From: Streptomyces platensis
GTDB taxonomy: Bacteria; Actinomycetota; Actinomycetes; Streptomycetales; Streptomycetaceae
Length of the DNA stretch: 64,000 nucleotides
Direction of reading: 5' to 3'
NCBI RefSeq assembly: GCF_008704855.1
Contig: NZ_CP023691.1
Coordinates: forward strand, 5,146,001 to 5,210,000
Shown here: positions 28,032 through 37,314 of the stretch, one piece after another
Numbering within the stretch: the stretch's first letter is position 1
Layout of the letters: every line of letters begins with the position of its first letter
Program-made: the position numbers and the translations under genes
The notes under the pieces: generated by a model
Database searches by the model: none
Seen by the model: the letters and a program-made list of their open reading frames with translations, nothing else
Told to the model about the DNA's origin: nothing

Positions 28032-30083
28032 ATGAGACAAGTGATGGAGCCGCATCCCCGAGCCGATACGAACACCGCCCCGCCGGCCCAGCAGCCGGGC
28101 GAAGCGGCGCCGCGGACGCCGCTGTCCCGCCCGTCGTCGCCCGGAAGTGGCCGTTCCTGTGCCGGCGAGGTGCCCGGAAGCGGCGGTTCCGACGAGGTGC
28201 CCGGTGGAGCGCCGGAAGGACTGAGGCCGCCGGGCCGCGACGCCGCCCGCCCGGCACCGGCCGCCGGAGTTCCTGCGGAGCAGGGCCGGGATGAGGTGGG
28301 GCGGGGCTCCGAGGCGGAGGGCGGCCGGGACGAGGCGGAGCAGGGCCGGGACCCGGAAGAGCGTCTCCCCGAGACGCAATCCGACCGGCTGCGGTTTCTC
28401 GATCTCGCGGCGCGGCGGATTGCCCGGGGCGTCGACCTGGACGAGACGCTGCGGGGGCTTTACGAGGCGGCGGTTCCCGCGTTCGCCGATGTGGTGCTTG
28501 TGCATCTGCGGGAGCCGCTGGTGGCCGGGGAGGGGCAGGCCGCCGAGCCTCTGGTGCTGCGGCTGCACAGCTTTGCTCAGGGGCCGGAGGGGGTGGTCAC
28601 CGCGGCGTCCGCGGGGGGCACGGGGGTCGCCGGGCCTGTGCGTTCGACGGTCAGCGGGCCGTTCGCCGAGCTGCTGCTGGGCCGGCAGCCGGTGTTCGGG
28701 GAGGTGCCGGAGACCGAGGCTGTGGTGAGCGAGCTGCTGGAGCCGGTGGCGGGTGTGTCGGCGACAGGGGCACCGGGGCGGCGGCTGATCATCGCTCCGT
28801 TGTACGGGCGGCGCCATCTGCTGGGCACCGTTGCCCTGTTGCGTGCGGCCGGGCGGCCCGTCTTCGTGGCGGATGACCTGCTCGTGGCCGCCCAGCTCGC
28901 CACGTACACCGCCCTTGGCGTCGAGGCGTCGGTGCCCTCGGGGCAAGAGGCCTCGGCCGCGGGTGCCCTCCAGCTCAGGATGCTGCCGTCGTCGCTCCCC
29001 GAGACCACCGGGGTCCGGCTGGCGAGCCGGTATCTGCCGGCCGCCGAGACCTCCCAGGGGGGCGGTGACTGGTACGACGCGATTCCGCTGCCCGGCAACC
29101 GGGTCGCGCTGGTGGTGGGCGACGTCATGGGCCACTCCATGACCTCCGCCGCGATGATGGGCCAGCTGCGCACCACGGTGCAGACCCTCGCCCGGCTCGA
29201 CCTGCCGCCGGAAGAGGTCCTGTACCACCTCGACGAGCAGGCCCGGCGCCTCGGCAGCGAGCACATGGCGACCTGCTTGTACGCCATCTACGACCCGATA
29301 TCGCAGCGGCTGCTGGTGGCCGACGCGGGGCATCCGCCCCCGGTGCTGCTGCACCCGGACGGCTCGGGGGAAGTGCTTCAGGTGCCGCCCGGCGCGCCGA
29401 TAGGAGTGGGCGGCGTCCCCTTCGAGACCTGGGAGCTGCCCGCGCCCACCGGAGGGACGCTGCTCCTGTACACCGACGGCCTCGTCGAGTCGCGTAACAG
29501 GGACGTCTTGACGGGCATGGAGCTGCTGCGTGGCCGCCTGGAGGCGGTGGCCGCGCGGGTCGCTCCGCCGCCGCTGGACATGCTCTGCGACGCGGTGCTG
29601 ACTCTTCTGGATCCGGATGCCCGGGATGACGACGTGGCGCTGCTGGCCGCCCGATTCGACGGTTTCGCGCCGCTCAACGTCGCGTACTGGTTCCTCAGTC
29701 CCCAGCCGCAAACGGCCGGCCGGGCACGGCAGCTGACCCGCCGGGCGCTGCACCGCTGGGGCCTGGGCTCGATGCTCGATGCGACCGAGCTCATGGTCAG
29801 CGAGGTGGTGACGAACGCGGTGCGCTACGCCTCCCGGCCGATCGCCTTGCGACTGCTGCGTACCGATGTGCTCCGGTGCGAGGTGGGCGACGATTCGCCG
29901 CAGGTGCCCCGGATGCGGCGCGCTCAGGCGGGTGACGAGGGCGGACGTGGCCTGTTCCTGGTCGATCAGCTCGCCCTGCGCTGGGGAGCGACGCTGCTGA
30001 GCACCGGCAAGGTGGTCTGGTTCGAGCAGGAGATACCCGAGGAATATCGTCAACATCGTCAAGAGGGGGCGGATGCCGCGTAG
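28032..30083 (+). CDS. SpoIIE-type PP2C phosphatase with GAF-like and HATPase domains
   Basis: 683 residues. The first 110 or so are low-complexity and probably disordered. A GAF-like sensory domain spans about 125-315. The metal-dependent PP2C/SpoIIE domain follows at about 320-530 with QGGGDWYDAIPLPGNRVALVVGDVMGHS and LLLYTDGLVESRNRD. A C-terminal HATPase of the anti-sigma-factor kinase type spans about 560-675 (LMVSEVVTNAVRYAS, GRGLFLVDQLALRWG). Combining phosphatase and kinase-like modules suggests control of an anti-sigma/anti-anti-sigma partner switch. ATG 28032 or ATG 28044 could be the start. No sigma factor or STAS gene is adjacent. Confidence 0.88.
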   Translation: MRQVMEPHPRADTNTAPPAQQPGEAAPRTPLSRPSSPGSGRSCAGEVPGSGGSDEVPGGAPEGLRPPGRDAARPAPAAGVPAEQGRDEVGRGSEAEGGRDEAEQGRDPEERLPETQSDRLRFLDLAARRIARGVDLDETLRGLYEAAVPAFADVVLVHLREPLVAGEGQAAEPLVLRLHSFAQGPEGVVTAASAGGTGVAGPVRSTVSGPFAELLLGRQPVFGEVPETEAVVSELLEPVAGVSATGAPGRRLIIAPLYGRRHLLGTVALLRAAGRPVFVADDLLVAAQLATYTALGVEASVPSGQEASAAGALQLRMLPSSLPETTGVRLASRYLPAAETSQGGGDWYDAIPLPGNRVALVVGDVMGHSMTSAAMMGQLRTTVQTLARLDLPPEEVLYHLDEQARRLGSEHMATCLYAIYDPISQRLLVADAGHPPPVLLHPDGSGEVLQVPPGAPIGVGGVPFETWELPAPTGGTLLLYTDGLVESRNRDVLTGMELLRGRLEAVAARVAPPPLDMLCDAVLTLLDPDARDDDVALLAARFDGFAPLNVAYWFLSPQPQTAGRARQLTRRALHRWGLGSMLDATELMVSEVVTNAVRYASRPIALRLLRTDVLRCEVGDDSPQVPRMRRAQAGDEGGRGLFLVDQLALRWGATLLSTGKVVWFEQEIPEEYRQHRQEGADAA

Positions 30084-30154
30084 TTCGCTCCGTCCGCGGG
30101 ATGCCCGGCCCGTCTGCCCGCCTGCCTGCCCGCCGCGCCGGCTGTGGCGTGCGG

Positions 30155-31585
30155 TCAGCGTGCGGCAGGCAGCGTGATCGTGAAGGTGCTGCCCTTGCCG
30201 GGGGCGGTGCGGACGGTGGCGGTGCCGTCGTGGGCCTCGGCGATGGAGCGGACGATGCTCAGGCCGAGGCCGGTGCCGCCGCTGGTCGGGTTGCGGGACT
30301 CGTCGCCGCGGTAGAAGCGCTCGAAGATCCGCTCGGCCGTCGCGGGGGGCATTCCGGGGCCCTGGTCGGTGACCGCCAGCTGCACGGTGCCGTCGGGCAG
30401 TGCGCGCGCCGTCACGGACACCGGGGTGTCCGGCGGGGTGTGGCGCAGCGCGTTGCTCAGGAGGTTCTGGAGCACCTGGCGCAGCCGGTCCTCGTCGCCG
30501 CGGGCGAACACCTCGCCGGGCACCTCGACGGTCAGGGGCCGGCCGGGGTCGACGACACGGGCATCGGTGACGGCGTCGTCGGCGAGGGCGCCGAGGTCCA
30601 CCGGCGCGTGCGCGATCGGGCGGCCCTGGTCGAGCCGGGCGAGCAGCAGCAACTCCTCGACCATGGTGTGCATCCGGGTGGCCTCGCCCTCGATACGCAG
30701 CATCGCGCGCTCGATGAGTGCCGGGTCCTGGGCCAGGCCGTGCAGATGGAGCTGGGCCCAGCCCCGGATCGTGGTCAGCGGGGTGCGCAGCTCATGGGAG
30801 GCGTTGGCCACGAACTGCCGGAGCTGCTCCTCGGACCGCTGCCGTTCGTCGAAGGCCCGGTTGAGGGCGGTACCGACCTCGCCCACCTCGGAGTGCCGCT
30901 GGGCGACCTCGATCCGCTGGTCGAGGTCGCCCCCGGCGATCGCGGTCGCGGTGGCGGCCATGTCCCGCAACGGCCGCAGGCCCACGCCCAGCACCCCGCG
31001 GCTGAGCAGCACGATGCCCCCGAGCACGGCCAGCGTGGCGGCGGAGTCGGAGCCGATCAGCCAGTAGATGGCGTCGTCGGCCGGCTTGAGGCTCTTGGCG
31101 ATCACCACCCTGCTGAACTGCCTGGGCGGCCCGCCGGGGCGCTGGACCGTGGCGGAGTAGCCGAGGGGGAAGCTCAGGGTGCGGTACCGGGGGAGGGGCG
31201 CGTCCTGGGAAGAGACGGTGACGATGTGCCCGGCGAAGTCGTCGGGGAGCGGGGTGGGCAGGTCGGGGCGGGAGCGGGCCTGCCCGTCGGCGGTCCGGGT
31301 CGGCGTCTGGGCGACCACCCGGCCCTGGTCGTCGACCATCGCGATGTAGGCGCCGTCGGGAATCAGGGAGTTGAGGTTGTCCAGGTTGATGGGGGAGGTC
31401 GGGCGGTGCACCTGGTGCTGAACGGAGTCCCGGGTCTTGGTGAGGGTGGTATCGGCGGCGTCGACGAGGTTGAGCCGCAGTCCGAGCAGCGACACCGCGT
31501 TGACGGCCACCATGCCCACGGCCGCCAGCAGGACGACGCCGACCATCAGGCGCGCCCGCAGGGAGCCGCGCCAGGCGCCGGCCAT
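30155..31585 (-). CDS. Sensor histidine kinase (HAMP type)
   Basis: 476 residues. Two membrane segments (about 13-36 and 173-196) flank an extracytoplasmic domain of about 135 residues. HAMP follows (GVGLRPLRDMAATATAIAGG), then the phospho-acceptor His264 in FVANASHELRTPLTTI. The ATPase domain has LQNLLSNALRHTP, VTDQGPGMPPAT and GGTGLGLSIVRSI. It lies one base after its response regulator on the minus strand and is certainly co-translated. The layout resembles TcrY/MprB-like pairs; the signal is unknown. It is convergent with the SpoIIE-type gene. Confidence 0.92.
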   Translation of the reverse strand: MAGAWRGSLRARLMVGVVLLAAVGMVAVNAVSLLGLRLNLVDAADTTLTKTRDSVQHQVHRPTSPINLDNLNSLIPDGAYIAMVDDQGRVVAQTPTRTADGQARSRPDLPTPLPDDFAGHIVTVSSQDAPLPRYRTLSFPLGYSATVQRPGGPPRQFSRVVIAKSLKPADDAIYWLIGSDSAATLAVLGGIVLLSRGVLGVGLRPLRDMAATATAIAGGDLDQRIEVAQRHSEVGEVGTALNRAFDERQRSEEQLRQFVANASHELRTPLTTIRGWAQLHLHGLAQDPALIERAMLRIEGEATRMHTMVEELLLLARLDQGRPIAHAPVDLGALADDAVTDARVVDPGRPLTVEVPGEVFARGDEDRLRQVLQNLLSNALRHTPPDTPVSVTARALPDGTVQLAVTDQGPGMPPATAERIFERFYRGDESRNPTSGGTGLGLSIVRSIAEAHDGTATVRTAPGKGSTFTITLPAAR

Positions 31586-31586
31586 C

Positions 31587-32324
31587 TCAGCCGCCTTCGG
31601 GGAGGCGCAGGCTGTAGCCGAAGCCGCGCATGGTGTGAATCAGGGCGGGCGCGTGGGTGTCCACCTTCGCGCGGAGGCGGGAGACCAGCTTCTCGACGAC
31701 GCCGTCGCCGAAGTGGTGCTGCCACACGTGGTCCATGATCTGTTCCTTCGACATCACCTGGTCGGCGTTGATCAGCAAGTAGCGCAGCAGCTTGTACTCG
31801 GTCGGCGACAGCGCGATCAGCCGGTCCCCGCGGCGGACCCGCCGGCTGCGTTCGTCCACGGTCAGATCGGCGAAACACAGCAGCGGGCCGGCCTCCGCGG
31901 ACCGTCCGGCCCGCCGTAGCAACGCATGCACCCGGGCGAGGAGTTCGGGCAGGCTGAACGGCTTGGTGAGGTAGTCGTCCGCGCCCATCGCGAAGCCCGT
32001 CACCCGGTCCTCGACGGAGTCCCGTGCGGTCAGGAACAGCACCGGCAGCCGCGCCCCGTTGTCCACCAGCCGCCGGCAGACCGTGAATCCGTCCAGGTCG
32101 GGCAGCAGGACATCCAGCAGCAGCAGATCCGGCGGCAGCTCCGCGTAGGCACGTAGGGCCTCACCGCCGCAGCCGGCGGTCGCGACCTCGTACCCCGCCA
32201 GGCTCAGCGTGGTCTGGAGCAGCTCCGTCATCCGCGGGTCGTCATCCACGACGAGCAGCCGCTGCCCGCTTCCCCGGGGCAGCGGTGCGTCGCTCGTCGG
32301 CGAGGCGGAAAGCATGGCGGTCAC
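31587..32324 (-). CDS. OmpR-family response regulator
   Basis: 245 residues from GTG 32324; ATG 32315 is an equally good start. The receiver domain has Asp27-Asp28, phospho-acceptor Asp71 in LLLLDVLLPDLDGF, and Thr/Lys in FLTARD and LTKPFSLPEL. The winged helix (LSPTEYKLLRYLLINADQVM ... VSRLRAKVD) completes the OmpR/PhoB class. The partner kinase starts right after its stop. Divergent from the DUF3159/P450 operon across about 200 bp, so it may control that operon, though no operator was identified. Confidence 0.92.
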   Translation of the reverse strand: MTAMLSASPTSDAPLPRGSGQRLLVVDDDPRMTELLQTTLSLAGYEVATAGCGGEALRAYAELPPDLLLLDVLLPDLDGFTVCRRLVDNGARLPVLFLTARDSVEDRVTGFAMGADDYLTKPFSLPELLARVHALLRRAGRSAEAGPLLCFADLTVDERSRRVRRGDRLIALSPTEYKLLRYLLINADQVMSKEQIMDHVWQHHFGDGVVEKLVSRLRAKVDTHAPALIHTMRGFGYSLRLPEGG

Positions 32325-32523
32325 CCATCACGTCATCGAGTCTGCGGGGACAACGTGCGCACGAGTCCGCCGGTTCCCCCGGCGGTCCGAGCGGCGCGGG
32401 CGCCCCCCGGCTCCGGCTGTCAGGCAATGGTCAGGTTGCCGACCGGGGCCGGTCAACGGGGCCCGTTTCTCTGGAGTCACGACACCGGACCGACCACCGT
32501 CCGACGCGACGTCTGGAGACCCC

Positions 32524-33207
32524 GTGGACCCTGCCGCAGACCTTGCACCCGGCGGTGCGGACGCCGTCCGTACCGCCGTCCGGAAACGGCTGCGCAGCAC
32601 CCTGATCGATGTGACGCCCATCTTCGGGTTCACCCTGACCTTCGCCGTCACCCACCGGCTGGGCGTCGCGCTGACGCTCGCCCTGTCCACCGGCGCCGGG
32701 ATCTTCCTGCTCCGGCTGGTGCGCAGGGAACCCGTACGGCAGGCGCTCATCTTCCTCGGTGTCGTCTGCGTCCAGGGCCTGTTGGCCGCGCGCACCGGGG
32801 ACGCCGTCAACTTCTTCCTTCCGCACCTCGTGACGCACGCGGTGGCGGCGGTGGTGACGCCGGTGCTGCTGTGGCTCGGCTGGCCGCCGCTGGGCGTGCT
32901 GGTGGGGCTGGTCACGGGGGAGGGGACCGGCTGGCGCCGCTGCGCGGTGCGCCGCCGGGCCTTCGTCAAAGGCCATCTGTGCGTCTACGCCGGCAATCTC
33001 CTGCTGCTGTCGGTCCAGCTCCCGTTGTTCCTGTCCGGCCAGGCCGTCGCCCTCGGCACGGTCGATGTCTTCGGCCCGCTCGTCCTCGCGCTCGGCGCCC
33101 TCCTGGGGTGGCGCGTTCACCGGCGCTCCGTCGGTACGCACCGCTGTGACGCCCCCGTTGACCCGAGCCCCGATCTGTCGCCCCCTTTGGAAAGGACTGT
33201 CCGATGA
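32524..33207 (+). CDS. DUF3159-like multi-pass membrane protein
   Basis: 227 residues from GTG 32524, with GGAG at 32515-32518. After a short acidic N-terminus there are about six hydrophobic segments (VTPIFGFTLTFAVTH, LGVALTLALSTGAGIFLLRL, AVAAVVTPVLLWLGWPPLGVL, AGNLLLLSVQLPLFL and others). Internal topology resembles actinobacterial DUF3159 proteins. Its last four bases overlap the P450 start (ATGA), so it is the first gene of a four-gene operon. Coupling of an integral membrane protein to a P450 chain suggests export of, or membrane access for, the product; that is inference. Confidence 0.72.
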   Translation: MDPAADLAPGGADAVRTAVRKRLRSTLIDVTPIFGFTLTFAVTHRLGVALTLALSTGAGIFLLRLVRREPVRQALIFLGVVCVQGLLAARTGDAVNFFLPHLVTHAVAAVVTPVLLWLGWPPLGVLVGLVTGEGTGWRRCAVRRRAFVKGHLCVYAGNLLLLSVQLPLFLSGQAVALGTVDVFGPLVLALGALLGWRVHRRSVGTHRCDAPVDPSPDLSPPLERTVR

Positions 33208-34457
33208 CCAGTACGCAGCCCACCACCAGCCCCGATTCCACGACCGGCCCCGAGCCCGCCACCGGTGCGCAGACCGCCGCCAGGCCCATGCCCATGAAAC
33301 GGTCCTGCCCCTTCAGCGCCCCGGAGGAGTTCCGGGCGCTGCGGGAGGAGGCGCCGGTCACGCCGGTGACCTTCCCGGACGGTGCGAAGGGCTGGGTGGT
33401 CAGCCGGTACGCGGACGTACGGGCGGTGCTCGCCGACCCGCGGTTCGGCGCCAACCGCCGACGGATGCAGACCGGCGGGACCGCGCAGGACGAAGCTCCG
33501 CAGCCGCCGCCCCGGCCGGGCATGTTCATCATGATGGACCCCCCGGAGCACACCCGGTTCCGGCGGCTGCTCACCGGCCAGTTCACGGTGCGCCGGATGC
33601 AGAAGCTGGCCCCGGCGGTGGAGCGGATCGTCGCCGAGCATCTCGACGCGATGGCGGGCGCCGAGGGGCCGGTCGACCTCGTCCAGGCCTTCGCGCTGCC
33701 CGTCCCCTCGCTGGTGATCTGTGAACTCCTCGGGGTGCCGTACGCGGACCGGGAGCAATTCCAGGAGACCGCCGGCCGGCTGCTCCGGCTCGACGCGAGC
33801 CCGGAGGAAGTCCTCCAGACCCAAAAGGAGATGGACCAGCACATCCACCAACTGGCCGTCGCCAAGCGCGCCCACCCCACCGACGACATCCTCAGCGGAC
33901 TGGTGCAGTCCGAGCAGCTCACCGACGAAGAGATCGCCGGGGTCGGTGCGTTGCTGCTGCTCGCCGGGCACGAGACCACCGCGAACATGATCGCGCTGGG
34001 GACCATGTGCCTGCTGCGCAACCCCGGGCAGCTGGCGGCGCTGCGTGCCGACCCCGACCTCATGGACGGCGCCATCGAGGAGCTGCTGCGCTACCTGACC
34101 ATCGTCCAGTACGGGCTGCGCCGGACCGCGTTGGAGGACGTGGAGCTGGACGGCCACCGCATCGAGGCCGGCGCCACCGTGGTCGCCTCCCTGACCTCGG
34201 GGAACCGGGACGTGACGCACTTCTCCGGCGACCCCGACGCGCTGGACGTCAGCCGGCCGTACAGCCCGCACCTGGCGTTCGGGCACGGCGTCCACCAGTG
34301 CATCGGGCAGCAGCTGGCCCGGGTGGAGATGAAGGCCGCGCTGTCGGCCCTGATCGAGCGGTTCCCCACGCTGCGGCTGGCGGTACCGGAGGACCAGGTG
34401 CCGATGCGCGACAACATGATCGTCTACGGCGTCCACAAGCTGCCCGTGACCTGGTAG
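33204..34457 (+). CDS. Cytochrome P450 (CYP105-like)
   Basis: 417 residues. The I-helix motif AGHETT is at 254-259, the K-helix E-x-x-R at Glu293-Arg296, and the haem-binding loop HLAFGHGVHQCIGQQLARVE has Cys366 as the axial thiolate. These strings and the immediately following 3Fe-4S ferredoxin gene are typical of the Streptomyces CYP105 family. CYP105 enzymes hydroxylate diverse substrates, from macrolides to xenobiotics. The start overlaps the DUF3159-like gene stop. No biosynthetic genes surround the operon, so this looks like a stand-alone oxidation chain and not tailoring in a cluster. Confidence 0.93.
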   Translation: MTSTQPTTSPDSTTGPEPATGAQTAARPMPMKRSCPFSAPEEFRALREEAPVTPVTFPDGAKGWVVSRYADVRAVLADPRFGANRRRMQTGGTAQDEAPQPPPRPGMFIMMDPPEHTRFRRLLTGQFTVRRMQKLAPAVERIVAEHLDAMAGAEGPVDLVQAFALPVPSLVICELLGVPYADREQFQETAGRLLRLDASPEEVLQTQKEMDQHIHQLAVAKRAHPTDDILSGLVQSEQLTDEEIAGVGALLLLAGHETTANMIALGTMCLLRNPGQLAALRADPDLMDGAIEELLRYLTIVQYGLRRTALEDVELDGHRIEAGATVVASLTSGNRDVTHFSGDPDALDVSRPYSPHLAFGHGVHQCIGQQLARVEMKAALSALIERFPTLRLAVPEDQVPMRDNMIVYGVHKLPVTW

Positions 34458-34506
34458 CCGGGCCGGCTGCCGCACGTCACCAAGCCACCAGAGAAAGGGA
34501 ATTCCG

Positions 34507-34701
34507 ATGAAGGTCATCATCGACGAGGACAAGTGCGTCGGCGCGGGGCAGTGTGTACTGTCCGCCGCCGAGGTCTTCGACCAGCGCGACGAGGACGGCA
34601 TCGTCGTCCTGCTCGACGCCGCACCGCAGGACGCCCAGCGCGCCCCGGTCGAGGAAGCCGCCGCCCGCTGCCCCGCGCTGGCCATCGAGGTGCTGCCGTA
34701 G
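34507..34701 (+). CDS. 3Fe-4S ferredoxin, P450 partner
   Basis: 64 residues. Cluster ligands are Cys10, Cys16 and Cys55; position 13, which would be Cys in a 4Fe-4S protein, is Ala (CVGAGQC), indicating a 3Fe-4S cluster. AGAAAGGGA precedes the ATG. It lies 49 bp after the P450 and overlaps the reductase gene by one base (TAGTG). It passes electrons from the reductase to the P450. Confidence 0.93.
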   Translation: MKVIIDEDKCVGAGQCVLSAAEVFDQRDEDGIVVLLDAAPQDAQRAPVEEAAARCPALAIEVLP

Positions 34702-35909
34702 TGCCTGCCATGGACCGGATCGTCCTGGTGGGAGCGTCGGCCGCGGGGCTCACCGCGGCCGACGCCCTCCGGCGCGAGGGCTACACCGGATCGCTGACGC
34801 TGGTCGGGGACGAACTGTGGGCCCCGTACGACCGGCCCCCGCTGTCCAAACAGGTGCTGGCCGGTGCCTGGGAACCGGAACGGACCGTGCTGCGCCAGGA
34901 GGACGGCATCCGGGGTCTGCACCTGGACCTCCGGCTGGGCTGCCGGGCAACCGGGCTGGACCCGGCGGCGCGCACCGTCACCCTGGCCGACGGGGACCGG
35001 CTGCGCTACGACGGCCTGCTCCTCGCCACCGGGCTGCGGCCCCGCAGGCTGCCCTTCGGCCATGACCTGGCCGGGGTGCATGTGCTGCGCACCCTCGACG
35101 ACGCCCTGACGCTGCGGACGCAACTGTGCGCCGGCCCCCGGGTCGTGGTGATCGGCGCCGGCTTCCTCGGCAGCGAGATCGCCGCCACCGCACGGGGCCT
35201 CGGCCTGGACGTCGCCCTCGTCGACACCGAGCCCACTCCGCTGGCCCGGCAGGTCGGCACCTGGGTGGGCGGGCTGGTGGCGGACCTGCACCGGGACCAC
35301 GGGGTCCGACTGCACCTGGGGCGCGGTGTCACCGGCGTGACCGGGGAGCACGGCCGGGTCACCGCCGTGGACCTCGACGACGGCACCCGGCTCCCCGCCG
35401 ATGTGGTCGTGGTCGCGATCGGCTCGGTCCCGGCCGTCGACTGGCTGGCCGGCTCCGGCCTCCCCCTGGGCGACGGGGTGCGCTGCGACAGCCACTGCCG
35501 GGCCGCGCCCGGGGTGTACGCGGCGGGCGACGTCGCCAACTGGCCGGACCCGGCCACCGGCGGCCGGGTCCGTCTCGAACAGCGCATGAACGCCACCGAG
35601 CAGTCCCGCGCCGCCGTCCGGAACCTGCTGGCCGAGCCCGGGGACGCCGTGCCCTACACACCGGTCCCGTTCGGCTGGACCGATCAGTACGACGCCAAGA
35701 TCCAGTTCCATGGCCGGTGCCCCGCCGAGGCCCGGGTCGAATGCGTCGACGGCGACCCACGGGACCGCCGCTTCGTCGCGCTCTACCACCTCGGCGGCCG
35801 GGTGGTCGGCGCACTCGGCTGGAACAGCGCTCGCGCCCTGCGCCAATACCGTGCCCACATCGGCACGACCGGTGCGGTGACGGCCGGACAGGGCGTCGGC
35901 CCGGCCTGA
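34701..35909 (+). CDS. FAD-dependent ferredoxin reductase
   Basis: 402 residues from GTG 34701 (ribosome site GAGG in the ferredoxin gene); ATG 34710 is an alternative. FAD- and NAD(P)H-binding glycine motifs are VLVGASAAGLTAADAL at the N-terminus and VVVIGAGFLGSEIAATA in the middle. GVYAAGDVANWPD is the second FAD signature. PPLSKQVL is typical of putidaredoxin/rhodocoxin reductase types. It closes the class I P450 electron chain encoded by this operon. A 16-bp perfect hairpin terminates the operon. Confidence 0.93.
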   Translation: MPAMDRIVLVGASAAGLTAADALRREGYTGSLTLVGDELWAPYDRPPLSKQVLAGAWEPERTVLRQEDGIRGLHLDLRLGCRATGLDPAARTVTLADGDRLRYDGLLLATGLRPRRLPFGHDLAGVHVLRTLDDALTLRTQLCAGPRVVVIGAGFLGSEIAATARGLGLDVALVDTEPTPLARQVGTWVGGLVADLHRDHGVRLHLGRGVTGVTGEHGRVTAVDLDDGTRLPADVVVVAIGSVPAVDWLAGSGLPLGDGVRCDSHCRAAPGVYAAGDVANWPDPATGGRVRLEQRMNATEQSRAAVRNLLAEPGDAVPYTPVPFGWTDQYDAKIQFHGRCPAEARVECVDGDPRDRRFVALYHLGGRVVGALGWNSARALRQYRAHIGTTGAVTAGQGVGPA

Positions 35910-35913
35910 CTCG

Positions 35914-35960
35914 GTCCCCGCGGGGGGCCGCTGTCAGCCGAGCCGGCCCCCCGCGGGGAC
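35914..35960 (+). terminator. P450 operon terminator
   Basis: GTCCCCGCGGGGGGCC (35914-35929) pairs perfectly with GGCCCCCCGCGGGGAC (35945-35960), starting four bases past the reductase stop. Confidence 0.88.
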
Positions 35961-36100
35961 GAGAGGGAGCCCCGGAGCGCGCCCCGGCGACAGGAACGGG
36001 AGGCATGCCCCGGGGCAGGCGTGAACTGGAGGAGTGAAGAGGCCCATGGGGGTGCGAATTCGGCGGGCCGAAGGGGCCGGACCGGCGTAAGTTCGCCGTC

Positions 36101-37216
36101 ATGGTGACTTCGATGACGCAGGTGGACTACGGGCAGCGGATGGCGCGGGCGGGCCGGGCCGCCGCCGATGCCGGGCTGGCCGGGCTGATCGTGACGCCGG
36201 GACCGGATCTGACGTGGCTGTGCGGCTACCGGCCGACCGCGGTCACCGAACGGCTGACCGCCCTGGTGATCGAGCCGGAGCGGCGTCCGCGGCTGCTGGT
36301 GCCCGTATTGGAGTATCCGGATGCGGAGTACTCCCCGGGGGCCTGGGCGATGGAGGTGTCGGGCTGGACCGATGGTTCGGACCCGTATGCCGAGGTCGCC
36401 AAGTGGATGGCCCCCGAGGGGCGTTACGGGATGTCCGACTCGACCTGGGCGATGCATCTGCTGGGACTCCAGCGCTCGGTGCCGGGGAGCGCGTACGCCG
36501 CGCTGACCGAGGTGCTGCCGATGCTGCGCGCAGTCAAGGACGCCCATGAGGTGGAGCGGCTGGCCGCGGCCGGGGCCGCCGCCGACGCGACCTACGAGGA
36601 GATCCTGACCGTCCGTTTCGGCGGGCGGCGGGAGTCCGAGGTGGCGGCGGACCTGGTGCGGCTGCTGACCGAGCACGGGCACAGCCAGGTCGACTTCACG
36701 ATCGTGGGGTCGGGCCCCAACGGCGCCAATCCGCACCACGAGGCCGGGGACCGGGTCATCGAGGACGGCGACATGGTCGTGCTCGACTTCGGCGGCCTCA
36801 AGGACGGCTACGGGTCGGACACGACGCGGACCGTGCACGTCGGGGAGCCCGGCGCCGAGGAGCGCAAGGTGCACGACATCGTGCGGGAGGCGCAGCAGGC
36901 GGCCTTCGAGGCGGTGCGGCCCGGCGTCGCGTGCCAGGACGTCGACCGGGTGGCCAGGAAGGTGATCAAAGCCGCGGGCTACGGCGAGTACTTCATCCAC
37001 CGGACCGGACACGGCATCGGGGTGACCACCCATGAGCCGCCCTATCTGGTCGAGGGCGAGCATCTGCCGCTGGTACCCGGGATGTGCTTCTCGATCGAGC
37101 CGGGAATCTATCTGCCCGGCCGCTTCGGGGTGCGCATCGAGGACATCGTGACGTGCACGGAGTCCGGCGGACGCCGCCTGAACCAGACGGCGCGGGAGAT
37201 GGCGGTGGTGCGGTAG
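36101..37216 (+). CDS. M24 family Xaa-Pro aminopeptidase
   Basis: 371 residues. The creatinase/prolidase N-terminal domain (residues 1-140) precedes the pita-bread catalytic domain. Metal ligands are Asp in MVVLDFGGL, Asp in GYGSDTTRTVH, His in HRTGHGIGVTTHEPPY, Glu in FSIEPGIYLPG and Glu in GVRIEDIV. It removes N-terminal residues preceding proline from peptides in the cytosol. ATG 36101 is used; ATG 36113 (MTQVD) is an alternative. It stands alone between a terminator and the convergent quinone oxidoreductase. Confidence 0.92.
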   Translation: MVTSMTQVDYGQRMARAGRAAADAGLAGLIVTPGPDLTWLCGYRPTAVTERLTALVIEPERRPRLLVPVLEYPDAEYSPGAWAMEVSGWTDGSDPYAEVAKWMAPEGRYGMSDSTWAMHLLGLQRSVPGSAYAALTEVLPMLRAVKDAHEVERLAAAGAAADATYEEILTVRFGGRRESEVAADLVRLLTEHGHSQVDFTIVGSGPNGANPHHEAGDRVIEDGDMVVLDFGGLKDGYGSDTTRTVHVGEPGAEERKVHDIVREAQQAAFEAVRPGVACQDVDRVARKVIKAAGYGEYFIHRTGHGIGVTTHEPPYLVEGEHLPLVPGMCFSIEPGIYLPGRFGVRIEDIVTCTESGGRRLNQTAREMAVVR

Positions 37217-37314
37217 GCGGGGTGGGGGGCGAGTTGCGCGGCGGCCGCCGGGCGAGCTGGGCCGGCCCCCCCGGTTGGACGGCCAACCCCGCCCCGCCCC
37301 TGAGGGGTTGAGCC

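Noticed and set aside
33117..35858. 913-codon open frame on the minus strand
   Set aside because: It is the mirror of the P450-ferredoxin-reductase operon; high G+C leaves the opposite frame open. It has no recognisable domain or ribosome site.
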